From an uncultured Acidimicrobiaceae bacterium (GTDB taxonomy: Bacteria; Actinomycetota; Acidimicrobiia; Acidimicrobiales; Ilumatobacteraceae), in contig CAIXIJ010000137.1 in assembly GCA_903919455.1 (NCBI GenBank), positions 1 to 48,315 of the forward strand: a stretch of 48,315 bases of DNA. Direction: 5' to 3'. Made by a program: the position numbers and the translations under genes. Within the stretch, counting starts at the first letter, position 1; each line of letters begins with the position of its first letter. Shown piece after piece: positions 8,423 through 17,257 of this stretch. The notes beneath the pieces were generated by a model, which saw nothing but the letters and a program-made list of their open reading frames with translations, had not been told where the DNA came from and did no database searches.

Positions 8423-10471
8423 TTAGGGCCCCGGCACGGACGACGGAGGTGGCGTCGTGGGTGCCAGCGTGGGCGGTGAAGTGGGTGCCACCGTCGTGGG
8501 CGGCAGCGTGGGTGCCACCGTCGTGGTGGTGGGCTCGGGCAAGGCCTTGGCCACCACGAGCTTCACCGTGGCGCCGGGCAGCACTTCCACGCTCTGGCTG
8601 GGGTTCTGCGAGATCACCCGGCCGTCGTTCGGGTCGCCAAAGGGCACCGACTGGGTCCTGATATCGGGAAGCAAGTTCAGCTGAGCGAGCTTCTGCTTCG
8701 CTTGGGCCTCGGTGGTACCCACCAGCGGCGGCACACGCACCTTGTCGGGGCCGGTGGAGATGTAGAGCGTGACGGCGCTGCCCTTGGCCACCAGCGTGCT
8801 GCCTACCGGGTCGGTGCGGGTGGCGCTGCCCACTGGCTGGGTGGTGCTGGCTTCAGACTGAATGGTGACGTTCAGGCCGAAGGCCTCGCTGGTGAGCAAC
8901 GCTTCGGCGTTCGCCTGCGACAGACCTTCCGTCGGCGGAATGGCCACCTGGTTCGGGCCGGCCGACACGACCAACTTGATGGTGTCGCCCTGCTGCATGG
9001 TGGAACCGGCCGCAGGGTCGGTGCGGATGACCGAGCCCTGGGGAACATCGGGGTTGTTCTCGGTGATGATGGTGGGGTCGATGGTGAGACCCAGCAACTG
9101 CAGCGCAGCCGATGCATCGGCCTGCGTCTTGCCCGCCATGTCGTCGAGCACGAACGGCGCAACGGCGGCCGTGAAGAACACATCCACCGTCTGGCCCTTC
9201 TTCACCAAGGTGTCGGCGATGGGCTCAGTGCGGCCGATAGTGCCGGCAGCCACGGCCGGATTCGGCTCCTCGACAGGGTTGGGTACGAGGCCGGCATCCT
9301 GCAAGGTCTTGATGCCCTCTTCGAGGGTGACGCCCACCACGTTCGGCATGGCGAAATCGGTGGGCGTGTCCTTGGCCAGCACGTTGAACAGCACGATGGC
9401 GCCGGCGACCAATGCGATGAGGGCCAGGAACCCGACCACCACGTACATGCCGGTGCGGTCCTTGCGCTGAGGTTGGTACTGCTGGGGCTGAACGGCGGTG
9501 CGGCCCATGGCGGTGGTGACGCCCGGCAGTGGGCCCGTGGTGCGAGCCATGGCGGTGGTGGCGGCCACCTGTGGTGGACGGGGTGCGACCGCAGCGGCCG
9601 TGCCGAGTACGGCTGCCAATGCCTGCACCGGCTCGCCGTTGCGGAAACGGCGCAGGTCGTCGCGCACGTCTTCGGCAGTCTGATAGCGCACCTCGGGCTT
9701 CTTGGCGAGCAGTTTGGCCACGATGGCCTCGAACGGCTTGGGTACATCGGCCACGAGTTGGTTCAGTGGCTGCGGGTTCTCGTGCACCTGCTTGTACGCG
9801 ATGCTCACCGGGTTCTCGCCGCTGAAGGGTGGACGACCCGCCACCATCTCGTACAGCACGATGCCCAGCGAGTACAGGTCGCTACGCGGGTCGGGCTGTG
9901 CACCCTGCGCCTGCTCGGGAGAGAAGTACGTGGCCGTGCCCATCACCGAGCCAGCCTGCGTGAGGCTGCTCTCCGTGGGGGCGTTCAATGCGCGGGCGAT
10001 GCCGAAGTCGGCCACCTTCACCTGACCGTTGGAGCCGATGAGGATGTTGGCGGGCTTGATGTCGCGGTGCACCACGTTGTTGCGGTGCGCGAAGCCGAGC
10101 GCAGCAGCCACTTCGCTGGCGATCTCCGCAGCCTGCTGTGAGGTGACGTGACCGTTGGCCTTCAAGATGTCGGCGAGCGTGCGACCCTGCACGTACTCCA
10201 TCGCCATGAAATAGGTGTTGGCGTATTTGCCCCAGTCGTACACACCCACGATGTTCGGGTGGTTGAGGTTCGCCGCGCTCTGTGCCTCACGACGGAACCG
10301 CTCGACGAAGTTCGGGTCCACTGCGAATTCTGGGAACAGCACCTTGATGGCGACCGGACGATCCAACAGGAGGTCGCGAGCGAGGAACACGTCGGCCATG
10401 CCGCCGCGTCCGATGCGCTGTTGGAGTTCGTAGCGGTCGTTCAACACGGTCCGCTCAGGGCTTCCGCTCAC
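8423..10471 (-). CDS. pknB: PASTA-domain Ser/Thr protein kinase PknB
   Basis: 682 aa from the GTG at 10471, which has AGAAAGG 5 nt upstream. Kinase domain about 14-275: glycine loop IGRGGMADVF, Lys43, HRDIKPAN (Asp137), DFG (155-157) and an activation loop rich in Thr/Ser. After a juxtamembrane linker comes one membrane helix (about 341-366), then four PASTA repeats (e.g. MPNVVGVTLEEG, VRVPPLVGTTEAQ) and a Thr/Pro-rich tail. PASTA domains sense muropeptides or lipid II, and the kinase controls wall synthesis and division. It is the last gene of the leftward operon; pbpA ends 70 nt upstream. The separate pknA found in mycobacteria is absent here. Confidence 0.96.
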   Translation of the reverse strand: MSGSPERTVLNDRYELQQRIGRGGMADVFLARDLLLDRPVAIKVLFPEFAVDPNFVERFRREAQSAANLNHPNIVGVYDWGKYANTYFMAMEYVQGRTLADILKANGHVTSQQAAEIASEVAAALGFAHRNNVVHRDIKPANILIGSNGQVKVADFGIARALNAPTESSLTQAGSVMGTATYFSPEQAQGAQPDPRSDLYSLGIVLYEMVAGRPPFSGENPVSIAYKQVHENPQPLNQLVADVPKPFEAIVAKLLAKKPEVRYQTAEDVRDDLRRFRNGEPVQALAAVLGTAAAVAPRPPQVAATTAMARTTGPLPGVTTAMGRTAVQPQQYQPQRKDRTGMYVVVGFLALIALVAGAIVLFNVLAKDTPTDFAMPNVVGVTLEEGIKTLQDAGLVPNPVEEPNPAVAAGTIGRTEPIADTLVKKGQTVDVFFTAAVAPFVLDDMAGKTQADASAALQLLGLTIDPTIITENNPDVPQGSVIRTDPAAGSTMQQGDTIKLVVSAGPNQVAIPPTEGLSQANAEALLTSEAFGLNVTIQSEASTTQPVGSATRTDPVGSTLVAKGSAVTLYISTGPDKVRVPPLVGTTEAQAKQKLAQLNLLPDIRTQSVPFGDPNDGRVISQNPSQSVEVLPGATVKLVVAKALPEPTTTTVAPTLPPTTVAPTSPPTLAPTTPPPSSVPGP

Positions 10472-10541
10472 TGGTGCCTTTCTCGGCGAAATCGCCAACG
10501 AAGGATACCGACCCACACTGTGGTTGTTCGATCGCCCACCG

Positions 10542-12026
10542 TCACCCCTTCTCCGTGGTGAAGAGGTAGTCGAGCACCGTCTTGGCGATGGGGCCGGCAA
10601 GCCGGCCGCCGGTACCCGCGGAGATCTCGTCGTTGGTGCCCTTCAGCACCACCGCAATCGCGTACCGCGGCGCCTCGGCCGGAGCGAACGATGTGATCCA
10701 CGCATTCGATCGCTGCGGCTGACCAGTGGCATTCAGCTGCGCTGTGCCGGTCTTGGCCGCAGCCTGGATGCCGTTCGCCAGACGCATCGGACGACCCGTG
10801 CCCAGGTTCACCACATCGATCATCATGCTCTTCACCGACGCTGCCGTCGCAGGCGTGACGGGCGTCTTCCACACCGACGGCTGCGTGCGGTCGAGCACCG
10901 AGCCGTCGTGCGCCAACGTGGCATCCACCACATACGGCTTCATCATCGTGCCGCCGGTGGCGATGGTGCTGGCGATCATGCACATCTGCAACGGCACGAT
11001 CTTGTCGTTCGCCTGTCCGAACCCGCCGATGGCGAGCAGCGGTTGGTTCTGATCGAAGTCGATGGGTTTGCCGTTGGCGTTCTCGAAGTTGCCGGCCGCC
11101 GGGCCGGGCAGATCGATGGGCACCTTCTCGTTGATGCCCCAGCGCCGAGTGCCCTCCACCATCGTGGTGCCGCCCAGTTCCACTGCCATCTGCGCGAACG
11201 GGATGTTGCAACTGCGGTAGAAGACCTCGTCCATCGTGCCGCCACATCGCTCGCCGGCGTAGTTCTGGATGGGGTCGTTCGTCTGCGGTGGCACCCATTC
11301 GGTCTCGACCGGGAACGTGCGGTCCATGTTGGCGATTCCGGCATCGAAGGCGATGGAGGTGGTGACGATCTTGAACGCCGACCCCGGCATGTAGTTCTCC
11401 TGATAGGCGTTCGCCAGGAGTGGCTTGCCGGGGTAGCTGTTGTAGAAGTTCAGCGCGTCTTCGGCCTTCTGCGGATCGTGCGACGCCACCAGATTGCCGT
11501 CGAATCGCGGGTAGCTCACCATGGCCAACACCGCGCCCGTGTTGGGATCCATCACCACCACGGAACCCTCGCGGTTGCCGAGCGCTTCAGCGGCCACCTT
11601 CTGCACGTCGTCGCGCATGGTGAGGTGCACGCTGCCCGAGTTGTCGGCGCCGCCGAACACGCCCGACACCTTCTGCGCCGCGGTGTCGCCTAGCAGCACA
11701 TCGTTCATCGTCTTCTCCAGCTGCGTGCTGCCGAAGTTGTAGGTGAAGTAACCCGTGACGTTGGTGAACAGGTCGCCGGTGGGGTACTCGCGCTGATACC
11801 GATACTGGCCGCCGCCCGGCGTGGGAATGTTGCGCGCCACCACCACACCGTCGGCCGTGACGATGGCGCCGCGCGGCCGGTTGAAGTCGCGGATGGTCTG
11901 CCGGTTGTTGTTCGGATGGCTGTCGAGCGATTCCTTGCGTCCCACCTGCAGCACGTTCAACTGCACGAAGAGAATGACATAGAGCACCAGCAGCGCGGCG
12001 GCGAGCTTCTTGATCTGGCTATTCAT
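10542..12026 (-). CDS. pbpA: Penicillin-binding protein PbpA (transpeptidase)
   Basis: 494 aa. Short cytosolic N-terminus, one membrane anchor (about 8-27), dimerisation region, then a transpeptidase domain with SAFK (216-219, nucleophile Ser216), SCN (272-274) and KTGTA (425-429). This is the class B PBP partner of the RodA glycosyltransferase, cross-linking septal or lateral peptidoglycan. Its ATG overlaps the rodA stop (ATGA at 12023-12026), giving translational coupling. An upstream GTG at 12074 would add 16 residues inside rodA and is less likely. Confidence 0.95.
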   Translation of the reverse strand: MNSQIKKLAAALLVLYVILFVQLNVLQVGRKESLDSHPNNNRQTIRDFNRPRGAIVTADGVVVARNIPTPGGGQYRYQREYPTGDLFTNVTGYFTYNFGSTQLEKTMNDVLLGDTAAQKVSGVFGGADNSGSVHLTMRDDVQKVAAEALGNREGSVVVMDPNTGAVLAMVSYPRFDGNLVASHDPQKAEDALNFYNSYPGKPLLANAYQENYMPGSAFKIVTTSIAFDAGIANMDRTFPVETEWVPPQTNDPIQNYAGERCGGTMDEVFYRSCNIPFAQMAVELGGTTMVEGTRRWGINEKVPIDLPGPAAGNFENANGKPIDFDQNQPLLAIGGFGQANDKIVPLQMCMIASTIATGGTMMKPYVVDATLAHDGSVLDRTQPSVWKTPVTPATAASVKSMMIDVVNLGTGRPMRLANGIQAAAKTGTAQLNATGQPQRSNAWITSFAPAEAPRYAIAVVLKGTNDEISAGTGGRLAGPIAKTVLDYLFTTEKG

Positions 12027-13396
12027 GCGCGGGCCGTCTTGCGCTCGGCGCGTCGCAGACGACGGGCTTCCCACTGCTCGCCCACCGACAGTTGGTCGTC
12101 GACCTCGCCGCTGCGTTTGGCCTGAGTGTCGCTGAGGCGGATCAAGAGCGCCAACAGCACCCAGTTGGCCAACAGGCTGGAGCCGCCGTAGCTCACGAAC
12201 GGCAGCGTGATTCCCGTCAGCGGCACCACACGCAGCACACCACCGATGATGATGAACGCCTGCATGCCGATGATGGTGGTGAGGCCAGTGGCGAGCAACT
12301 TCTCGAACGGTCGGTCGGCGCGCACTGCGATGCGTAAGCCGGCGCCGATGAGCAACAAGAACGCGATGAGCACGGCCGTGGCGCCGATGAGGCCCATCTC
12401 TTCGCCGACCGCAGCGAAGATGTAGTCGGTCTTCGCAGCAGGAATCTTTGTGGGGCTACCGAGACCGAGGCCGGTGCCGCCCGTGCCGCCGTTCGCAAAC
12501 GCGAACATCGCCTGCACGATCTGGTACCCCTTGCCCTGGTACTGCGACCAGGGGTCGATCCAGACCGACACTCGGGTCTGCACCACAGCGAACAGTTGGT
12601 ACGCGATCACCGCTGCCAAGGCGAACAGACCGAGGCCGATGATCAGGAAGGCTGCGCGCTCGGTGGCCACCCACATCATCACGGTGAACAGCGTGAAGAA
12701 CAGCAGTGCCGAACCAAGGTCTTTCTCCGCCACCATCACGGCCACGGCGAAACCCCACGCCAACGTGATGGGCAAGAGGAAGCGCAGTTCGGGAATGCGC
12801 AGTGGGCCGATGCGACGCGTGCTGGCAGCAATAAGTTCGCGATTGTCGGCGAGATACCCGGCGAAGAACAGCGCCAGTGCCAACTTGGCGAACTCGCCGG
12901 GCTGGAAGTTGATCGGGCCGAGATGCACCCAGATGCGGGCGCCACCCACGCTGATGCCGAGGCCCGGCACCAGCGGCAACATCAGCAACCCCGCGCCGAT
13001 ACACAGAAACGTCCACTTGAAACGCGCCAGGTCGGAGGGACGAGGCACGAAGAACAGCGTGAGGACGAACGCGATGATGGCGATGAACGTCCATGTGGTT
13101 TGCAGCGCCGCTAGGCGATCGCTGAGGCGAGCGATCACCACGTACCCGATGCCGTTCAGCAACACGGCCAACGGCAGCAACGTGCTATCGGCTCCGGGAG
13201 CCAACAATCGCGTGGCAACGTGCGCGGAGAGCAACAACCCCAGCAGGGCCACCAGGAAAGGGATGATGCGCGCCGGCAGTTCGGCGTTCTTCCCCAGCGC
13301 TGCCAACGTGTAGGCGATGGCGGTGATCGCCGCGGCCATGACCACCAGGCCCAACTCGGAGTTGCGGCGCGTGGTGGCGATGCGCGGATTGGCCAT
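12023..13396 (-). CDS. rodA: RodA/FtsW-family peptidoglycan glycosyltransferase
   Basis: 457 aa, about ten membrane helices, SEDS family. Characteristic stretches are WVHLGPINFQPGEFAKLALALF, KDLGSALLFF, LGLGSPTKIPAAKTDYIFAAVGEEMGLIG and PLTGITLPFVSYGGSSL. SEDS proteins polymerise lipid II at the membrane with a class B PBP, here the overlapping pbpA. It starts 3 nt after pstP, so the wall polymerase, its cross-linker, the phosphatase and the kinase are made together. The C-terminal tail is basic (ERKTARA) and cytosolic. Confidence 0.95.
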   Translation of the reverse strand: MANPRIATTRRNSELGLVVMAAAITAIAYTLAALGKNAELPARIIPFLVALLGLLLSAHVATRLLAPGADSTLLPLAVLLNGIGYVVIARLSDRLAALQTTWTFIAIIAFVLTLFFVPRPSDLARFKWTFLCIGAGLLMLPLVPGLGISVGGARIWVHLGPINFQPGEFAKLALALFFAGYLADNRELIAASTRRIGPLRIPELRFLLPITLAWGFAVAVMVAEKDLGSALLFFTLFTVMMWVATERAAFLIIGLGLFALAAVIAYQLFAVVQTRVSVWIDPWSQYQGKGYQIVQAMFAFANGGTGGTGLGLGSPTKIPAAKTDYIFAAVGEEMGLIGATAVLIAFLLLIGAGLRIAVRADRPFEKLLATGLTTIIGMQAFIIIGGVLRVVPLTGITLPFVSYGGSSLLANWVLLALLIRLSDTQAKRSGEVDDQLSVGEQWEARRLRRAERKTARA

Positions 13397-13399
13397 TGG

Positions 13400-14521
13400 T
13401 CAGGGACCTGCCGTGGACAGCGACGACGTCTCGGGCACCACCGTGGTAGACGTGCTGGAGGTGGACGTGCTGCTCGTGGACGACGTGCTGCTCGACGTGC
13501 TCGACGACGGCGTGGTGGCGGGCGTGTTGTTGGCGTTGTGACGCACCACCAACACGAGAGTGATGGTGATGGCGAGAATCGCGAGCACGCCAATCACGAA
13601 GAGCAGCACGCCGAGCCCACGACGCGACCGCGGCGCTTCCAGCGATTCGGCGACGACCGTAACGGGCAGCGCCATCGTGGCATCGGTGCCGGCCTCGGCG
13701 TCGATGAGGCGCTCTCGCGCTTCCTCCGACCACATCGGAGTGACTTCCAGATCTGCGGTATCGGGCTGCGGCTTGTCGCCATCCAACACATCGACCACGA
13801 TGACCGTGGTGTTATCGCGGCCGCCGTTGTTGTTGGCTGCAGACACCAACGCTTCGGCGGCCTCCTGCGGGTTCTGGTGCTCGCGAAGGATGTCGGTGAT
13901 GGCGCGGTCTTCCACCTCGTCGACCAGACCATCACTGCACAACACGTAGCGGTCGCCCTGCACCAGCGGCAAGACCCACGTATCGACGCGCACCGTCGGC
14001 TCAATGCCGAGGGCCCTGGTGACGATGTTTCGGCGGGGATGGTTACGGGCCTCTTGCTCGGTGATGTGACCGGTGGAGACCAGTTCCTGCACATAGCTGT
14101 GATCCACCGATACGCGGCGGAGGCGGCCATTGCGCATCACATAGGTGCGGCTGTCGCCCACGTTCAACAGCACGAAACGCGGCGGGTGGTCCTCCATCGT
14201 GAGCACGGCGAGCGCCGTGAGCGTGGTGCCCATCCCGCGTTGTTCGGCGTGGCTGTGCGCCCCCTGGAAGATGGCGGCGTTGGCCTCCACCACAGCGGCC
14301 ACGGCCACATCGACCGTGTTCGCACCCGACGCCAGACGATCGCGCAGGGTGGTGGCAGCGATCGCGCTGGCTACCTCACCCGCCTGGTGGCCGCCCATAC
14401 CATCGGCAACCACGAACACCATCGGTTCGGCCACGAACGAGTCTTCGTTGCCAGGCCGAACACGACCAGCATCCGTGAATGCGCCCCAGGCGAGCAGCGG
14501 TGGGTTGTCGAAATCGGTCAC
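13400..14521 (-). CDS. pstP: PP2C-type Ser/Thr phosphatase PstP
   Basis: 373 aa from the GTG at 14521 (VTDFDNPPLLAWGAFTDAG). PPM/PP2C metal-binding motifs are present: GRVRPGNEDSF (Glu26/Asp27), VVADGMGGH (Asp40), CSDGLVDEVED and GGRDNTTVIVVDV. A membrane helix (RGLGVLLFVIGVLAILAIT) follows the catalytic domain, then an extracellular tail made almost only of Ser and Thr. The enzyme removes phosphates placed by PknB. It starts 7 nt after fhaB. The long Ser/Thr tail is low-complexity DNA of repeated CGT/CGA-type codons and probably extends into the wall. Confidence 0.94.
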   Translation of the reverse strand: MTDFDNPPLLAWGAFTDAGRVRPGNEDSFVAEPMVFVVADGMGGHQAGEVASAIAATTLRDRLASGANTVDVAVAAVVEANAAIFQGAHSHAEQRGMGTTLTALAVLTMEDHPPRFVLLNVGDSRTYVMRNGRLRRVSVDHSYVQELVSTGHITEQEARNHPRRNIVTRALGIEPTVRVDTWVLPLVQGDRYVLCSDGLVDEVEDRAITDILREHQNPQEAAEALVSAANNNGGRDNTTVIVVDVLDGDKPQPDTADLEVTPMWSEEARERLIDAEAGTDATMALPVTVVAESLEAPRSRRGLGVLLFVIGVLAILAITITLVLVVRHNANNTPATTPSSSTSSSTSSTSSTSTSSTSTTVVPETSSLSTAGP

Positions 14522-14528
14522 TGCAGCC

Positions 14529-15023
14529 TCACTGCGCCTCGAAGATGGTGCTGCCCACTTGCAGCCGGTCGCCGACGGAGAGCGCTGCGGGTGCCTCGAC
14601 CTTGACACCGTTCAGATGGGTACCGTTCGTGCTGGCGAGGTCTTCCGCACGAACTGCGCCATCGCTGACGAACACGCGAGCGTGGAGCTGCGATGCGAAG
14701 GTGTCGTCGGGAACACTGATCGAGCACGTCGTGGCGCGTCCCACGGTGATCTCCTGCCCGATGGGATAGGCGGCGCCCTTGCGAACCTTGGGCTCCAGCA
14801 CGACGAGCTTCGTGGGCACTCCCCGCTTGGCGCGAGACGGCTTCGATGCCGCGGCCGGTCGTTCCGTCGGCGCACCGGGGTCGACGCCCACACGCGCAGC
14901 GGGCGCCGTGCCGAGGCGCGGGCCGCGCACCTCCGACCACACAGCCCACAACACACGCGCGAAGAAGAGGTAGATCAGCGCCAGCAGGGCGTAGTTGAGG
15001 ATGCTCAGCTGGGCTTCGCTCAC
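14529..15023 (-). CDS. fhaB: FHA-domain protein FhaB (FipA)
   Basis: 164 aa from the GTG at 15023, overlapping the fhaA stop (GTGA at 15020-15023). An N-terminal membrane segment (SILNYALLALIYLFFARVLWAVW, about 6-28) is followed by a linker and a C-terminal FHA domain: ITVGRATTCSISVPDD, SQLHARVFV and LASTNGTHLNGVKV. FHA domains bind phosphothreonine; FhaB/FipA is a PknB-pathway adaptor for division. The N-terminal membrane helix makes it a membrane-tethered reader of kinase output. Confidence 0.92.
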   Translation of the reverse strand: MSEAQLSILNYALLALIYLFFARVLWAVWSEVRGPRLGTAPAARVGVDPGAPTERPAAASKPSRAKRGVPTKLVVLEPKVRKGAAYPIGQEITVGRATTCSISVPDDTFASQLHARVFVSDGAVRAEDLASTNGTHLNGVKVEAPAALSVGDRLQVGSTIFEAQ

Positions 15024-15682
15024 GAGGCCTCGAAGCGCAGGTGTGTGCTGCCCACGCTCACGATGTCGCCGTTGGCGAGCGCCTGCTCGCCCTGGATCCG
15101 CAGGCCATTCACCTTCGTACCGTTGGTGCTGCCGAGGTCGGCCACCACGTAGCCACGGGTGGAGGCGCGCACTTCGGCGTGACGCCGGCTCACGTTGCCA
15201 TCGGTGAGCGGAATGGTGCACTCGTTGAGGCGGCCGATGCTGACCGGCTCCTTGCCCAACTCCACACGCTCGCCGCTGGGCAACACGAGCGACCCCACGC
15301 CCGCCGAGCCACCGGTCTCCTTCATCCGACTGGAGATGGTGAAGCGACCCGGCTTGAGGTTGTTGTCGACCAACAACTCCACCGAGACGCTGCCCATGAA
15401 GTGGTAGCCCTCAGCCTTTGCGTACTCGCGTGCGGTCTCGCAGAGTTCGGCGTTCAGCGCCTGGTCGATGTCGGCGAAACCGGCGTGATCCTTCGCGCTG
15501 AGCATGAAGGTGAAACCGTTGGGGACGATGCGACGACCCTTCACGTCGACACTGCGATGGTCGTCCATTTCCCGAAGGAGACGACGACCAAGCTCGACGG
15601 GACGGAGGCTGGAACGAGAACCGCGTGAGAACACGCCCTCGACCATACGCTCCAGACCGTGTTCAAACCCCTGCAAACCCAT
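15020..15682 (-). CDS. fhaA: FHA-domain protein FhaA with DUF3662 N-terminus
   Basis: 220 aa from the ATG at 15682 (MGLQGFEHGLERMVEGVF). The first half is DUF3662 (RPVELGRRLLREMDD, GRRIVPNGFTFMLS), found only in FhaA-type proteins; the second half is an FHA domain (SIGRLNECTIPLTDGNVSRR, VADLGSTNGTKVNG). FhaA binds phosphorylated MviN and PknB at the septum in mycobacteria. This copy is far shorter than mycobacterial FhaA (over 500 aa by recall), lacking the long disordered linker. It is the first gene of the leftward operon, divergent from tRNA-Leu. Confidence 0.92.
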   Translation of the reverse strand: MGLQGFEHGLERMVEGVFSRGSRSSLRPVELGRRLLREMDDHRSVDVKGRRIVPNGFTFMLSAKDHAGFADIDQALNAELCETAREYAKAEGYHFMGSVSVELLVDNNLKPGRFTISSRMKETGGSAGVGSLVLPSGERVELGKEPVSIGRLNECTIPLTDGNVSRRHAEVRASTRGYVVADLGSTNGTKVNGLRIQGEQALANGDIVSVGSTHLRFEAS

Positions 15683-15770
15683 GATGAGCATGCAGGTTAG
15701 TGGCGAGGGCACGCCGAAGAGGGCGCGCCCTATGGGCTTCGGTCACGTGCTCACGGGCTGTGTTCGCAGG

Positions 15771-15799
15771 TTGGGCACAGTGCGGCTACTTGCTAGCGT
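15771..15799 (+). promoter_or_regulatory. Promoter for tRNA-Leu
   Basis: TTGGGC (15771-15776) and TAGCGT (15794-15799) are separated by 17 nt and end 13 nt before the mature tRNA 5' end, a sigma-70-type arrangement. A 12-bp palindrome (AGGGCGCGCCCT, 15720-15731) lies upstream in the fhaA-tRNA gap. Confidence 0.55.
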
Positions 15800-15812
15800 T
15801 GTGCTTCCACTC

Positions 15813-15899
15813 GGGCGAGTGGCGGAATAGGCAGACGCGCTAGCTTCAGGTGCTAGTATTCGAAAGGATGTGGGGGTTCAAGTCCCCCCTCGCCCACCA
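15813..15899 (+). tRNA. tRNA-Leu(CAG)
   Basis: Acceptor arms GGGCGAG (15813-15819) and CTCGCCC (15889-15895) pair perfectly, followed by discriminator A and an encoded CCA (15897-15899). The anticodon stem CTAGC/GCTAG encloses the loop TTCAGGT with anticodon CAG at 15847-15849, and a long variable arm is present, as expected for a class II leucine tRNA. GTTCAAGTC marks the T loop. A tRNA-Leu beside fhaA is also recalled from Mycobacterium tuberculosis. Confidence 0.95.
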
Positions 15900-15900
15900 C

Positions 15901-15926
15901 AAGGCTCCGCTTCGGCGGGGCCTTTT
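15901..15926 (+). terminator. Rho-independent terminator after tRNA-Leu
   Basis: A 10-bp stem (15901-15910 with 15915-15924, one G-T pair) closes a TTCG tetraloop and runs into TTTT. It starts 2 nt after the tRNA CCA end. Confidence 0.85.
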
Positions 15927-15958
15927 GCGTTCCCCGGCTCGGGACGCACTTTGTTTCG

Positions 15959-16008
15959 TCGCGGTCATCGATATGGGCCGTATCGGCCGCCCATATCGAT
16001 GACCGCGA
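15959..16008. repeat. Long perfect inverted repeat between convergent genes
   Basis: Arms 15959-15978 and 15989-16008 are exact reverse complements (20 bp each) around a 10-nt centre. The arm core reads GGTCATCGATATGGGC. It lies between the tRNA-Leu terminator and the end of the leftward flavoprotein gene, without a T tract. It could act as a leftward transcription stop, a REP-like element or a protein-binding site; none can be chosen from the sequence. Confidence 0.8.
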
Positions 16009-16048
16009 TACCGGGTCACGCGACCGCACCCCAGCGACTCACGTTTGG

Positions 16049-17257
16049 TTACGCGAGCAGGGCTGCTTGCGCTGCCGCGACGGCGGTGGCAAACGTGGCC
16101 TGCAGTAGGAAGCCGCCCGTAGGTGCTTCCCAATCCAACATCTCGCCCACCACGTAGGTGCCCGGCTTTCGGCGCAGCATGAACGATTCGTCGACCTCGT
16201 CCATCGACACACCGCCGGCGGACGAGATGGCCCGATCGATGGGCACCACACCTTGCACCGACAGCGGTACCTCTTTCAGCAGCGCAGCCAGTTCGTCGGG
16301 CGTTGTCGGCAACGGGGCAGCCACCACCTCACGCAGCCAGGCGATGGTGGTGGCTGATAGCCCCATGGTGCGCTTCAACGTGCTGGACATGGAGTCCTTC
16401 GGTCGGCGCCGACGAAGGCGATCGGCCACGCGGTCCACCTCGAGATCGGGCTGCAGGTCCACGGCGAGCACCGCCATGCCGCGATCGACCGCGTCGCGAA
16501 TGGGCGCCGACAACGAATAGACCGGGCCGCCCTCCATGCCGCTGGAGGTGATCATCGCATCGCCCCGAACCGACAATCCGCTGATGGAGAGCGCCACGTT
16601 CTTCAACGGTTGCCCGGCGAACAGGTTGGCGAAGTCGGCCGACCACTCGATCTCCACACCGCAGTTCGCAGGACGCAGATCGTTCACCACGACTCCCGCA
16701 TTCCGGAGGATCGGAACCCAACCACCGTCGGAGCCGACGCGAGGCCAACTGGCTCCACCCAAGGACAACACGGTCACATCTGGTCGGACCATCTTGCGTT
16801 GGCCGGCGTGCTCGAGCACCACCGCATCGTCGTCCCAGCCGAGCCAACGGGTGCGCGTCTCGAAGACCACTCCCAGGGTTGAAAGACGATGCAGCCATGC
16901 GCGCAGTAGCGGCGTGGCACGCAGTGAGTGAGGGAACACCCGGCCACTGGTGCCCACGTACGTGGGCTCGCCCAAACCGGCCGACCAGGCTCGCAACGCG
17001 TCGCCGTCGAAGGCACGCAGCGCCGACTCCAAGCGCCCGGCCTGGTTGCCATATCGCGCCAGCATCATGTCGATCGCTTCGCTGTGTGTGAGGTTCAGAC
17101 CGCTGCGACCGGCGAGCAGAAACTTGCGACCAACCGACGGCATGTGCTCGACCACCGTCACTGCACAACCGCCCTGAGCCAGCACCTCTGCAGCCATCAG
17201 CCCACCAGGTCCGCCGCCCACGACAACAGCGGTGCGCGCCGACCCCGAACCTGTCAC
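16049..17257 (-). CDS. BaiN/HI0933-like flavoprotein (TIGR03862 type)
   Basis: 402 aa from GTG 17257. The N-terminal FAD motif VVVGGGPGGLMAAEVLAQGG (11-30) is followed by PSVGRKFLLAGRSGLNLTHSE, a hallmark of this flavoprotein family, and GTSGRVFPHSLRATPLLRAWL. The C-terminal PTGGFLLQATFATAVAAAQAAL closes the FAD fold. Relatives include BaiN, which reduces bile acid intermediates, but most members have no known substrate, so only an FAD-dependent oxidoreductase is supported. Its start codon overlaps the stop of the phosphatase-like gene (GTGA at 17254-17257), so the two are translationally coupled. Confidence 0.85.
   Translation of the reverse strand: MTGSGSARTAVVVGGGPGGLMAAEVLAQGGCAVTVVEHMPSVGRKFLLAGRSGLNLTHSEAIDMMLARYGNQAGRLESALRAFDGDALRAWSAGLGEPTYVGTSGRVFPHSLRATPLLRAWLHRLSTLGVVFETRTRWLGWDDDAVVLEHAGQRKMVRPDVTVLSLGGASWPRVGSDGGWVPILRNAGVVVNDLRPANCGVEIEWSADFANLFAGQPLKNVALSISGLSVRGDAMITSSGMEGGPVYSLSAPIRDAVDRGMAVLAVDLQPDLEVDRVADRLRRRRPKDSMSSTLKRTMGLSATTIAWLREVVAAPLPTTPDELAALLKEVPLSVQGVVPIDRAISSAGGVSMDEVDESFMLRRKPGTYVVGEMLDWEAPTGGFLLQATFATAVAAAQAALLA

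Noticed and set aside
8702-10141. Long forward open frame opposite pknB
   Set aside because: Antisense shadow of a GC-rich gene; PknB motifs on the other strand are unambiguous.
15720-15731. AGGGCGCGCCCT palindrome upstream of tRNA-Leu
   Set aside because: 12-bp GC palindromes are expected in such GC-rich DNA; no second copy or context supports function.
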